From NCBI GenBank assembly GCA_025927935.1, contig JAICKM010000044.1, forward strand, positions 1 through 17,950: DNA of 17,950 bases. Direction: 5' to 3'. A model generated the notes under the pieces. It was not told the DNA's origin and ran no database searches. It saw only the letters and a list, made by a program, of their open reading frames with translations. Shown here one piece after another: positions 1-7,700 of the stretch. Every line of letters begins with the position of its first letter. Position 1 is the first letter of the stretch. A program made the translations under genes and the position numbers. The stretch comes from Chloroflexia bacterium. GTDB taxonomy: Bacteria; Chloroflexota; Chloroflexia; QHBQ01; JADMIH01.

Positions 1-51
1 CCGGCGTGCGCTTCCTCGGCACCGCTCACGTTGTTGGGTCCTCCTCGCGCG

Positions 52-513
52 CTACAGGGAAAATTGCCGCGTATGCTCCACCTTCAGGCAGCGGTCCATC
101 ACCACCAGCAAGCCCGCGGCGCGCGCCTTCTCGGCGGCGGCGTGGTCGATCACGCCCACCTGCATCCAGACACCCCGCGCGCCGATGGCGATGGCCTGGT
201 CAACGATGTCCGCCACGTACTCGGAGCGCCGGAAGATGTTGACTAGTTCCACCGGCTCCGGCACGGCGCTTAGCGAGGGATAACTCGGCTGGCGCAGCGA
301 TTCGCGGATCGTCGGGTTCACCGGGATAATCCGGTAGCCCTGGCCTTGCATATAGCGCGCCACATCGTAGCTGGGGCGCCCTGGGTGGTCCGACAGCCCG
401 ACGACGGCAACGGTGCGCAAGTTCAGCAAGACGCGGATGGCCTGGGGATCGTTCACCGGCGGGATCGCGGCGGGCATGGGCGTGTCGGGTGGTAGCGGGG
501 TCTCTTGGGTCAT
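52..513 (-). CDS. CoA-binding domain protein (YccU/CoA_binding_2 family)
   Basis: This 153-residue single-domain Rossmann protein belongs to the family resembling the CoA-binding part of succinyl-CoA synthetase alpha. The visible core is TVAVVGLSDHPGRPSYDVARY (about residues 34-54), a beta strand and glycine turn followed by a helix. A second strand RIIPVNPT (61-68), GVWMQVG in the middle and DRCLKVEH near the C-terminus complete the fold, all typical of this family. It is expected to be cytosolic and to bind CoA; no enzymatic activity is established for the family. The start at 513 has AGGAG about 12 nt upstream, slightly far. An extended -10 is present on the minus strand at 661-669. The gene is divergent from pyrR and has no operon partner visible in the window. 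The first 20 residues are Pro-rich and may be a disordered extension. Confidence 0.88.
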   Translation of the reverse strand: MTQETPLPPDTPMPAAIPPVNDPQAIRVLLNLRTVAVVGLSDHPGRPSYDVARYMQGQGYRIIPVNPTIRESLRQPSYPSLSAVPEPVELVNIFRRSEYVADIVDQAIAIGARGVWMQVGVIDHAAAEKARAAGLLVVMDRCLKVEHTRQFSL

Positions 514-582
514 GGCGCTTGTTCTCTCCTATTGGCTCTGCAACACTGCAACGGTTGTGCCACGGATAGTGGTCCGCCGCCC

Positions 583-603
583 GTGGTCAGTGGTCGGTGG
601 TCA
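583..603. repeat. Three tandem 7-bp units, GTGGTCA-type
   Basis: GTGGTCA, GTGGTCG and GTGGTCA lie head to tail, followed by another G. They fall in the predicted 5' leader of the CoA-binding gene. The function is unknown; this may be a simple-sequence spacer repeat. Confidence 0.6.
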
Positions 604-660
604 GTCGTTCGTCCTGTATCGGGCACGGTTTCCCGCGCAAAGCATCAGTACATTCCTGCG

Positions 661-690
661 AGTATACCATTACACGGCAACTCCTGACCA
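661..690 (-). promoter_or_regulatory. Candidate promoter of the CoA-binding gene
   Basis: On the minus strand an extended -10, TGG-TATACT (669 to 661), lies 18 nt downstream of TGGTCA (690 to 685), a 4/6 match to the -35 consensus. The predicted start would be near 654, giving a leader of about 140 nt. This is consensus matching only. Confidence 0.4.
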
Positions 691-700
691 GGGCTGCGGC

Positions 701-752
701 GCCCGGCGGCTCAAGCCGCGGGCTACCTTTACGAAGGCCGCCTGCGCGTCCT
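701..752. repeat. Hairpin-forming intergenic repeat-like element
   Basis: 701-723 forms a nearly perfect hairpin: GCCCG (701-705) pairs with CGGGC (719-723), and CGGCT (707-711) pairs with AGCCG (714-718), with one bulged G. It is followed by a tract containing ACGAAGGCCGCCTGCGCG (731-748). From memory, the arrangement of a GGCT-AGCC hairpin, GGGCTAC, ACGAAG and CCGCCTGCGCG resembles dispersed intergenic repeats seen in several GC-rich bacterial phyla. The window holds only one copy, so the repeat nature is inferred. The rest of the 514-936 spacer shows only the two promoters and the heptamer repeat. Confidence 0.4.
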
Positions 753-883
753 CGCCAAGGGACCGGGCGTCCTCGCCACGCCGGGATGCACGATCCTGGC
801 GCACCTCGCACCGGTTCGGCTTGCCAACCATCCAAAACGATTACTGGCTGCTGACTCGCCACTCGTCGTACTCAGCACGCGCC

Positions 884-913
884 TTGACATCGTCCGGCGG
901 GCTATGCTACCAT
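884..913 (+). promoter_or_regulatory. pyrR promoter
   Basis: A perfect -35 TTGACA (884-889), an 18-bp spacer and an extended -10 TGC-TACCAT (905-913). Transcription should start near 920, about 17 nt before the chosen pyrR start. This leaves no room for a PyrR-type attenuator and rules out the in-frame ATG at 904, which lies inside the promoter. Confidence 0.75.
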
Positions 914-936
914 GCGCGGCGATGGGAGGCGGGGGC

Positions 937-1485
937 ATGAGCGGCGAGAGTATCGTCATCCTGGACAGCGAGCAGATCCGGCGGGTGTTGACCCGCATGG
1001 CGCATGAGATCCTGGAGCGCAACGGCGGCGCCCGCGATTTGCTGCTGGTGGGGGTGCGCACGCGCGGGGTGCCGCTGGCGCGCCGCCTGGCCGAGCGCAT
1101 GGGCGCCATCGAGCGGGTGGCGATCCCCGTGCTGGAACTGGACGCCAAGCCGTTCCGCGACGACTTGCCCCGCCAGGCCGGTCTGCCGCTGCCCGCGTTG
1201 CCGCCGTTGCCCGTGGAGGGGGGGCGCATCGTGCTGGTCGACGATGTGCTCTACACCGGGCGCACCGTGCGCGCGGCTATCGACGCGCTGATCCGCGCCG
1301 GGCGGCCCGCCGCCATCCAACTGGCGGTGCTGGTGGACCGCGGCCACCGCGAACTGCCGATTCGGGCCGATTATGCAGGCAAGAACGTGCCGACGGCGCG
1401 CACGGAGTACATCAGCGTGCGCCTGCTGGAGACGGATAACCTGGACGAGGTGCGCCTAGTGCGGCCCGCGGGGGGCGGCGCCTGA
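937..1485 (+). CDS. pyrR: Bifunctional pyr regulator / uracil phosphoribosyltransferase PyrR
   Basis: This 182-residue protein has the normal PyrR length. PyrR makes UMP from uracil and PRPP, and in many bacteria binds pyr mRNA to attenuate pyrimidine synthesis genes. The PRPP loop is IVLVDDVLYTGRT (residues 98-110). The family block DRGHRELPIRADYAGKNVPT (134-153) follows, and LLLVGVRTRGVPLA (35-48) forms the first phosphate-binding segment. The start at 937 is chosen because GGGAGG (924-929) sits 7 nt upstream and the promoter -10 ends at 913; the earlier ATG at 904 is excluded. No pyr biosynthetic gene follows, since the next gene is on the opposite strand 1 bp away. The protein therefore acts as a solitary uracil phosphoribosyltransferase or as a regulator of pyr genes elsewhere. 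Confidence 0.95.
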   Translation: MSGESIVILDSEQIRRVLTRMAHEILERNGGARDLLLVGVRTRGVPLARRLAERMGAIERVAIPVLELDAKPFRDDLPRQAGLPLPALPPLPVEGGRIVLVDDVLYTGRTVRAAIDALIRAGRPAAIQLAVLVDRGHRELPIRADYAGKNVPTARTEYISVRLLETDNLDEVRLVRPAGGGA

Positions 1486-1486
1486 C

Positions 1487-2380
1487 CTACCCGGCGGGCG
1501 TCGGGACGCGCGGCCCCACGTGGTCGAGCAGGTGGGGCAGGAACTCGCCCACCCGTTGCTCGATCTTGAGCGTGGCGATGGGATCGGCGCGCGTCGGGCC
1601 GATGTTCACCAGCGCCAGCGGCTTGCCCGCCGCCACTGCCTGGTGCGCGAACCGGTAGCCCGACCACACCGTCAGCGAGGAGCCGACGACCAGCAGGGCG
1701 TCACATTCGGCCACCTGCGCCGTCGCCAGCCCCACCCGCACGGGCGGCACCGACTCCCCGAAGAAGACCACATCGGGTTTGAGCAGGCCCCCGCACACCG
1801 GGCAATCGGCCACCCGGAACGCCGCGAACGCCTCGGTGTCCAGTTGGGCGTCCCCGTCGGGCGCCACGGCCACGGGGCGCGCGTTCCAGTTGGGGTTGAG
1901 CGCCAGCAGCGCGCGCTGCATGGCCTGGCGGGTCATCTCGTGGCCGCAGCCCAGGCAGACCACGCCGTCGTTGTTGCCGTGGAGTTCCAGCACGTTGCGG
2001 CTGCCCGCCGCCTGATGCAGCCGGTCCACGTTCTGCGTGATCAGGTACTGGACGCGGCCCAGCGCTTCCAGACGGGCCAGCGCGAGGTGGGCCGGGTTGG
2101 GCGCCGCCCGGTGAAAGCTGCTCCAGCCGGCCATCGATCGCGCCCAATAGCGCTGCCGCGCCGTGGCGCTGCGCACGAAGTCGGCATAATAGATCGGTTT
2201 ATGGTTGGTCCACAGCCCGCCGGGGCTGCGGTAATCGGGGATGCCGGATTCGGTCGAGCACCCGGCGCCGGTGAGGACGACCAACCGCCCGGCGGCCAGC
2301 ACAAAGGCGGCCAGGCGCTCCAGATCCTCGGCCTGTTGGGCAACTTGCGCTACGGTTATTTCCCCGTTTGCATCGGTCAT
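1487..2380 (-). CDS. NAD-dependent protein deacylase, class II (SIRT4-like) Sir2 family
   Basis: This 297-residue complete sirtuin removes acyl groups from lysines using NAD+, or acts as an ADP-ribosyltransferase in some members. It should be cytosolic. The NAD-binding motif GAGCSTESGIPDYR occupies residues 38-51 and TQNVDRLH 115-122. The catalytic histidine is H134 in LELHG. The four zinc cysteines are C142, C145, C193 and C196. The segment between the cysteine pairs (LNPNW and APDGD) and the following LKPDVVFFGESV are the signature of SIRT4-like class II sirtuins, where lipoamidase and other non-acetyl deacylase activities are known. VVGSSLTVWSGYRF (231-244) and NIGPTRAD (259-266) close the Rossmann fold. 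The start is preceded by a weak CAGG. The stop lies 1 bp from the pyrR stop, with no terminator between them. Confidence 0.93.
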   Translation of the reverse strand: MTDANGEITVAQVAQQAEDLERLAAFVLAAGRLVVLTGAGCSTESGIPDYRSPGGLWTNHKPIYYADFVRSATARQRYWARSMAGWSSFHRAAPNPAHLALARLEALGRVQYLITQNVDRLHQAAGSRNVLELHGNNDGVVCLGCGHEMTRQAMQRALLALNPNWNARPVAVAPDGDAQLDTEAFAAFRVADCPVCGGLLKPDVVFFGESVPPVRVGLATAQVAECDALLVVGSSLTVWSGYRFAHQAVAAGKPLALVNIGPTRADPIATLKIEQRVGEFLPHLLDHVGPRVPTPAG

Positions 2381-2452
2381 TGTCTATACCTGTTCTAGTG
2401 CCCGCCGCCCGCCGGTCTGCGGTCGCGCGGCGCCATCGTGTGTGTATCACTA

Positions 2453-2458
2453 ATTATA
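2453..2458 (-). promoter_or_regulatory. -10 element of the sirtuin gene
   Basis: TATAAT on the minus strand, 73 nt upstream of the sirtuin start. No convincing -35 is seen at 16-18 nt. Confidence 0.45.
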
Positions 2459-2497
2459 CGGATCGCCGGTTGTCTCCGCCACTCTCGCCGCATGTAA

Positions 2498-2526
2498 GAC
2501 GGCCTGCCCCACCGGGGCAGGCCGTC
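2498..2526 (-). terminator. Hairpin terminator after the DUF11 gene
   Basis: A perfect 13-bp stem (2498-2510 with 2514-2526) with a 3-nt loop lies 25 bp past the DUF11 stop. The minus-strand tail is TTACAT, so the U tract is poor; the position and stem strength carry the call. Confidence 0.6.
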
Positions 2527-2550
2527 GCTGCTATGGGGGGCAGCCGGCTG

Positions 2551-3957
2551 TTACGGGGTGCCGCGCAGACTGCGCGCCGCGAAGGCCAGTCCCACCCCCA
2601 ACAGGATGAGTACGGTGCCGACCACGCCCCAGACGGTACCGTCCTGGCTCCCCGCAATGAGAGTGGGTGGGCGCCCCTCCAGAGTCGGGGTGGTGGTCGC
2701 CGTGGCCGTCGCCGTTCCCGGCGTCACAGTGGGAGGTGGCGCGAGAGTGCCCGTGGCCGTGGCGGTCGCGGTCGCGCCGTCTTCGGGCGTGCCGGTGACT
2801 GTGGCTTCCGTCTCGGCTGTCGCCGTGGCAGTGGGCGTCCCGGTGGTTTCAGGCGCCGGAGTCGTCGTGGTGGTTGCCGGCGGCGCGGTGCTGGTCGCTG
2901 TGGCCGCTACTACCGTGCTGGTCGCCGTGACGGCTGCCGCAGTTCGGGTCGCCGTGGCGGCTAGCGCGGTGTTTGTCGCTGTAGGCGCGCTACCAACGGT
3001 CGCGGTGGCGGCGACGCAGACGACGCGTGTCTGCGCCTGGGCCGAACCCCAGCCGTTCACATGCGCGACGTTAGTCAGCATGCTGTTGCAGGGGGCGCTC
3101 GCGTCCACCCGCAAGCTCACCTGCACAATGGCGGTGCCGTTGGCGGGGAGGGCCACCCGGCAGTCCAGTTTCTGATCGTTGCCGCCAGTGACCGTGCACG
3201 GCCCGGACGCGCTGACGAAGCTGGTATGCGGGGGCATTTTGTCGCTCAGCGCGACCGTGGCCGCCGTGCTGCCATTGCGTAAGGTGATGGTGTACTGGAT
3301 CAGGTCGCCGGGGGCGGCGGTCGCGCGGTCGGCGCGCTTGCTCACCGATCCGTGCGATTGCCCTGGCGGCGAGCCGTTACCCTGACCGTTGCCATTGCCA
3401 TTACCCTGACCCTGACCATTGCCGTTACCCTGACCATTGCCCTGGGCGTTACCATTGCCTTGACCCTGGCCGTTACCATTGCCTTGACCCTGGCCGTTGC
3501 CTTTGCCCTGGTCGCCGCCCTTGCCGTCCTTCTTGCCGCCGGCGTCGGCCTGGCCTCCGCCATTGCCGCCTTTATCGCCCAGCGGCGCATACGCGGCGGG
3601 GCCGCTCAGTGGAGCGCCCAGCGCATGGTTCGCGCCCAGTACCACAAGCGCGCCCAGGAGCATGGTTACAACGAGCAGCGGAATACCCAAGCGGGTAATT
3701 AGTCGGCGGGCCGAATGTTTCGCTTGTGTAGTCAAGTCCCAGATCCTCCCTATCGCTGCCGAGGCCGGTGCATCCGCGCTATCGCCAGACCGGCGGATGC
3801 GACGCCGGATGGCGATGGCGCGCAGCGGCGTCCGGCGTGGCTGCGTGTATCGGTCCGAAAACTCCTCCCATTGCCCTAAGGAACGGCGCGCGCCGCCGGA
3901 GGATAGGGTTTGGTAAGGTAACAATTGCATATCAGACACAGCCAGGGGGGCCGGCAT
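2551..3957 (-). CDS. Membrane-anchored DUF11-domain surface protein with Gly/Asn/Gln repeat
   Basis: This 468-residue protein probably displays one adhesion-type domain outside the cell. In order: a basic N-terminal stretch of about 88 residues; a hydrophobic helix LGIPLLVVTMLLGALVVLG (90-108); a Gly/Asn/Gln/Lys low-complexity segment built on GNGQGQ (about 126-197); a DUF11 beta-sandwich (about 205-315; APGDLIQYTITLRNGS, LSDKMPPHTSFVSASG); a Thr/Ala/Pro-rich stalk (316-437); and a second hydrophobic helix near 444-461 followed by RSLRG. The substrate or partner is unknown. Neither candidate start (3957, or the in-frame ATG at 3930) has a Shine-Dalgarno sequence, so the N-terminus is uncertain. 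The unusually long N-terminal tail before the first helix suggests the real start may be later. It is divergent from the glycosylase gene, whose ATG is 17 bp away. Confidence 0.8.
   Translation of the reverse strand: MPAPLAVSDMQLLPYQTLSSGGARRSLGQWEEFSDRYTQPRRTPLRAIAIRRRIRRSGDSADAPASAAIGRIWDLTTQAKHSARRLITRLGIPLLVVTMLLGALVVLGANHALGAPLSGPAAYAPLGDKGGNGGGQADAGGKKDGKGGDQGKGNGQGQGNGNGQGQGNGNAQGNGQGNGNGQGQGNGNGNGQGNGSPPGQSHGSVSKRADRATAAPGDLIQYTITLRNGSTAATVALSDKMPPHTSFVSASGPCTVTGGNDQKLDCRVALPANGTAIVQVSLRVDASAPCNSMLTNVAHVNGWGSAQAQTRVVCVAATATVGSAPTATNTALAATATRTAAAVTATSTVVAATATSTAPPATTTTTPAPETTGTPTATATAETEATVTGTPEDGATATATATGTLAPPPTVTPGTATATATTTPTLEGRPPTLIAGSQDGTVWGVVGTVLILLGVGLAFAARSLRGTP
3448..3495 (-). 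repeat. Perfect 24-bp tandem duplication inside the Gly/Asn/Gln segment
   Basis: The 24-bp unit 3448-3471 is repeated exactly at 3472-3495 and encodes eight residues each time. Shorter imperfect copies continue to about 3365. It indicates recent slippage expansion. Confidence 0.85.
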
Positions 3958-3963
3958 ATCGGG

Positions 3964-3969
3964 TATAAT
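3964..3969 (+). promoter_or_regulatory. -10 element of the glycosylase gene (leaderless start)
   Basis: A perfect TATAAT ends 5 nt before the ATG at 3975. Transcription would begin at or next to that ATG, so the mRNA would have no leader. No -35 match is seen. Confidence 0.55.
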
Positions 3970-3974
3970 GCAGC

Positions 3975-4670
3975 ATGCTTGCGAACATCGACCCCGATTT
4001 GCGGGTGGCGCTGCAACGGGGACTGATCGGCTGGTACGTAGCGACCGGTCGCGACTTGCCCTGGCGCCGCACGACCGATCCCTATGCGGTCCTCGTCTCG
4101 GAAATCCTGCTCCAGCAGACCCAGGTGGCGACCGTGATCCCGGTCTATGAGACGTTGCTGGCGCGCTGGCCGTCCTTCGCGGCCCTGGCCGCCGCCCCGC
4201 TCGACGCGGTCAAGGAGGTGACGGATCCGCTGGGCTATCATGTGCGTGGCGAGTGGCTGCATCGCATCGCCACCATTGTCACGAATGAGCTAGACGGCCG
4301 GCTGCCTGATACGCTGGAGGGGTTGCTGGCGCTGCCCGGCATCGGGCGCTACACGGCGGGCGCCGTGCTCAGCTTTGCCTTTCAGCAGGACGCGCCGATT
4401 GTCGATACTAACGTGGACCGGCTGCTGAGCCGTCTGTTCGATCTACACGCCGGGCGGCCCAGCCCCGCAGTGCGCGAAAAGCGACTCTGGGCGCTGGCGG
4501 CGGCCCTCATCCCGCCCGGCCACGGCTATCTGCTCAACCAGGCCCTGATGGATTTTGGCGCGCAGGTCTGCACGCCCTATAACCCGGTTTGCCTGTTCTG
4601 CCCTCTGCGCGCCCACTGCCAGTGGTGGAATCCCCGCCCCGCCGGTGGCGTGACCTACACGGAATCCTGA
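3975..4670 (+). CDS. Short HhH-GPD DNA glycosylase, MutY/MIG-like
   Basis: This 231-residue base-excision repair enzyme belongs to the MutY family, whose members remove adenine opposite 8-oxoguanine; the short archaeal MIG branch removes thymine opposite guanine. MutY-like features: WYVATGRDLPWRR (20-32), SEILLQQTQVATVIPVY (42-58) with catalytic E43, helix-hairpin-helix LPGIGRYTAGA (120-130) with Y126, and catalytic D144 in IVDTNVDRLLSR. The four [4Fe-4S] cysteines are C199, C206, C209 and C215 (C-x6-C-x2-C-x5-C). The protein ends directly after this cluster. It lacks the C-terminal NUDIX-like domain that reads 8-oxoG in full-length MutY (about 350 residues). PLGYH (85-89) replaces the usual GLGYY. 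Specificity is therefore open. No ribosome site precedes 3975; a second ATG lies at 3968, out of frame and inside the -10 region. Confidence 0.88.
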   Translation: MLANIDPDLRVALQRGLIGWYVATGRDLPWRRTTDPYAVLVSEILLQQTQVATVIPVYETLLARWPSFAALAAAPLDAVKEVTDPLGYHVRGEWLHRIATIVTNELDGRLPDTLEGLLALPGIGRYTAGAVLSFAFQQDAPIVDTNVDRLLSRLFDLHAGRPSPAVREKRLWALAAALIPPGHGYLLNQALMDFGAQVCTPYNPVCLFCPLRAHCQWWNPRPAGGVTYTES

Positions 4671-4672
4671 TT

Positions 4673-4699
4673 CCTCGGCCGGCGGCAGATCGCCGGAGG
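4673..4699. terminator. Weak hairpin between convergent genes
   Basis: CCGGCG (4679-4684) pairs with CGCCGG (4691-4696), and CCT/AGG pair outside a bulge. There is no T tract on either strand. Its place between two convergent genes makes a terminator plausible. Confidence 0.3.
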
Positions 4700-4743
4700 C
4701 AGGGCCAGTTCGCGATAGTCAAGGGTGTGCTGCTATCGGCTGG

Positions 4744-7700
4744 TCAGGGTGTTGCCGGCGGTGTGGCGTTCCCGGCTGCCGGTGTCGGGGTTGGTAGCGG
4801 TTCGAGGAAGTAGGTAAAGCGCTCTTCCGGCGTGAAGGTACGCGTGACCCGACTCTTGGCCAGGGCCAGGAGATCGCCAATATCGATCAGATACTGGCGC
4901 GTCGTCCCGTCGGCGCCGGCGCTGAAGATCCGCCGGCCATCGGGACTCCAGGCTGCGACGTTCACGCGCCCGGTATAGCCGGGGAGGATGAAACGCGTCT
5001 GGCCTGTCGCCGCGTCCCATACCCGTGCGGAGCCGTCGGCCCGCGCACTGGTGGTAAGAACGCGCTGGCCGTCAGCACTCCAGGCGGCGCTCAGCACCGA
5101 ATCCGTGTGCCCGGCCAGGGTCGTCTCCTCCTTGCCGGTGCCGGCGTTCCAGATGCTAAGTGTCTTGTCGTCGTTCACAGTCAGGAGATAGCGGCTATCC
5201 GGGCTCCAGGCCACGCCGTTCTGCGTCTCCACGCTGGTGTCCAATTTGAAGCGCTGCCGGCCGGTGGCAGCGTCCCAGATCTGCGTTGTGCCGTCGGAAG
5301 TGGATGTGGCAAGTAGCAGGCCATCCCGGCTCCAGTCCATGCCGACCACATAATTCGGATTGTGACCGGCGCCGGGATCAAACGGTTCCGGGCTGGGCAG
5401 GGTGAAACGCTTCCCGCCGTCGGGGATACTCCACACGGCAGCTGTGCCGTCGTCGCTGGAGGCCAGGAGCGCCTGACTATCAGGACTCCACACGGGGATA
5501 GCGGCCCAGGCCGCGGTTGCCGGCACCGCGGCCCGTTCCTGCCCACTGGCGGCATCCCAGATCTTCACCTGGCCATCTCCATTGAACGCCGCAATGTACT
5601 TACCGTCGGGACTCCAGACCACGCCAGAGGCTATTCCGGTAGCGTCGCGCAGGGTGCGCGCCAGGGTTCCCCCGGCTGTATCCCATATTGTCGCCGTGTA
5701 GTCGTCGGTGGTGGTGGCGATATACCGGGCATCGGGACTCCAAGCCGCATCATTTACTCGCTTGCCCTGCTCATTGAGCGCAAACCGCGCCTGCCCGCTG
5801 TCCGGGTCCCAGACTTGGCCTGCCCCTTCGTCGTTGATCGTGATCACGCTCTTCCCATCGGGACTCCAGAGGATCTGGGCGACGGCTCCCGGCGTACCGT
5901 TCAGACTCGCCCGCTCATAGCCGCGTGAGGCTTCCCAGAGCCGGACGCTGGTTTCCTGTTCCGCGCCGGTCAGAATGTGGCGCCCATCGGGACTCCACGC
6001 GATATGGCGCACGCCGCTGTTGTGGCCCGCCAGGGTGTAGAGCGGCAGCCCGCTACGGGCATCCCAGACGCGCGCCGTCTGGTCCTCGCTAGCCGTCAGC
6101 ACCGCGCGGCCGTCGGGACTCCAGGCCGCGTCGGTCACGCTATCGATGTGGCCGGTGAGCGTAACGGGTAGCTGACTGCTGCCCACGTCCCAAATTTTCG
6201 CGGTGCGATCGGTGCTCGTGGTGACGATCCTGCGGCCGTCCGGGCTCCAGACCGCACGGGTCACGAGGCCGGTGTGGCCTTGCAGGACAGTACGCTGCCC
6301 GCCGCCGGCCGCATCCCAGATCCGCGCGGTACCGTCCTCGCCGCCGGTGAGGATGGACTGACCGTCGGGACTCCACGCCACACTCGTCATAAGACCGTCC
6401 AGCGCGAAGCGTTCCTGACCCGTCGTCGCATCCCAGATTCGGGCGATGCCGTCCGCCCGAATGAGGGCGATGCGGGTGCCGTCGGGACTCCAGGCGGCGC
6501 TCACCGGCGCATCGGTAGGCACCACGCCGCCGTCCGCGCTCTGCCGCACCCCGTTAAGGTCCGGTATGCTCACCTGTTCCCGGCCGCTCGCTGCGTCCCA
6601 GATCTTCGTCGCCCCTTCCCCGCCGACAGCCAGGATGCGGGTGCCATCCGGACTCCAGATCACACTTTGCACAGTGTTGTCGCCCCCGGCGAGCGCGACG
6701 CGCTCCTGGCCGGTCGTGGCATCGTAGATGCGCGGCTGATCATTGGCATCGGGTGCGGCAATGCGCCGGCTGTCGGGACTCCATGCCGCCCATCCGCCGG
6801 CTGTGCCGCGCGCCAGCGCGAACCGCAGCCGGTGGTCGCTCGCGTCCCAGACCTGAGTCTGGCCGTCCGTGCTGGTGGTGAGGATACTCGCGCCGTCGGG
6901 GCTGAAGGCCAGATCACCCACCGGGCTGCCGCTCTCGCCCGACACGGGTAAGGCGGCCAGCAACGGCGGGTTCAAGAAGCTTTGATGCAGGGCGTCTTCG
7001 GCCTGCGGCACAACCGGTTCGTCGCGGCGCAGGGTGGTGGAGATGGCTTCCATTGCCAGCAGCAGGCCCAGCTCCGGGTCGTGCGCATCCTGGGCGACCG
7101 ACTGGGCCGCCAATTGTTGGGCCAGGGCTACCCGGCTTTGGGCCTCTGCGGTGTCCCGCGCGGCAATAGCCTGCTGCCGCTGGTCCGTGGCGAACCAGGC
7201 AGCCAGGAGCGCGACCACGGCGATCACGCCGAGCAGGACGACGAAGAAGTTGCGGACTTGCTGGTTGCGCCGTTTACGGGCGCTGCCGGCGCGCACGAAG
7301 GCCGCCTCTTGCCGGTTCAGCCGCAGCCGTTGCGTCTTTTGCATGTGGACGACGGTTTCCAGTTGGGGATTGTCATCCCACAGCAGCCCGCTGGCCTGGC
7401 GGGCCTGGCGCGGATCGGGCGCTCCCCGCGCGTGATCCCACTCGGTCGCCGCCGCTGTTACACGTCGTTGCAGCGGCAGGATATCGGCCTGATCGCGGGT
7501 CCAGGCCCAGAGCCGGTCCCAGCCCTGGATCAGCGCGTCGTGCACGGGTTCGGCGTAGGCCGCCCCTGCTTCATCGCGGCCCTTGGTGATGAGGCGTCCC
7601 CTGGTGAGTTGTTCAATCACGGCGTCGACACGCGCGTTCTCTGCCAGGTCGCCGTAGTCCAACTCGGTCAGCGGCACGCGACGGCGGGTCCGCTGACCTC

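Noticed and set aside
904..936. Upstream pyrR start at 904
   Set aside because: This ATG lies within the promoter -10 region. The ATG at 937 has a well-spaced GGGAGG and gives the normal family length.
1520..2398. 292-residue plus-strand ORF
   Set aside because: It is antisense to the sirtuin gene and has the His/Arg/Gln-rich composition of a mirror frame.
4880..6930. CRISPR-like regular spacing of 12-14 bp blocks
   Set aside because: The blocks fall in frame and encode the WSPDG turn of WD40 units, and the intervening sequence is coding and homologous between units.
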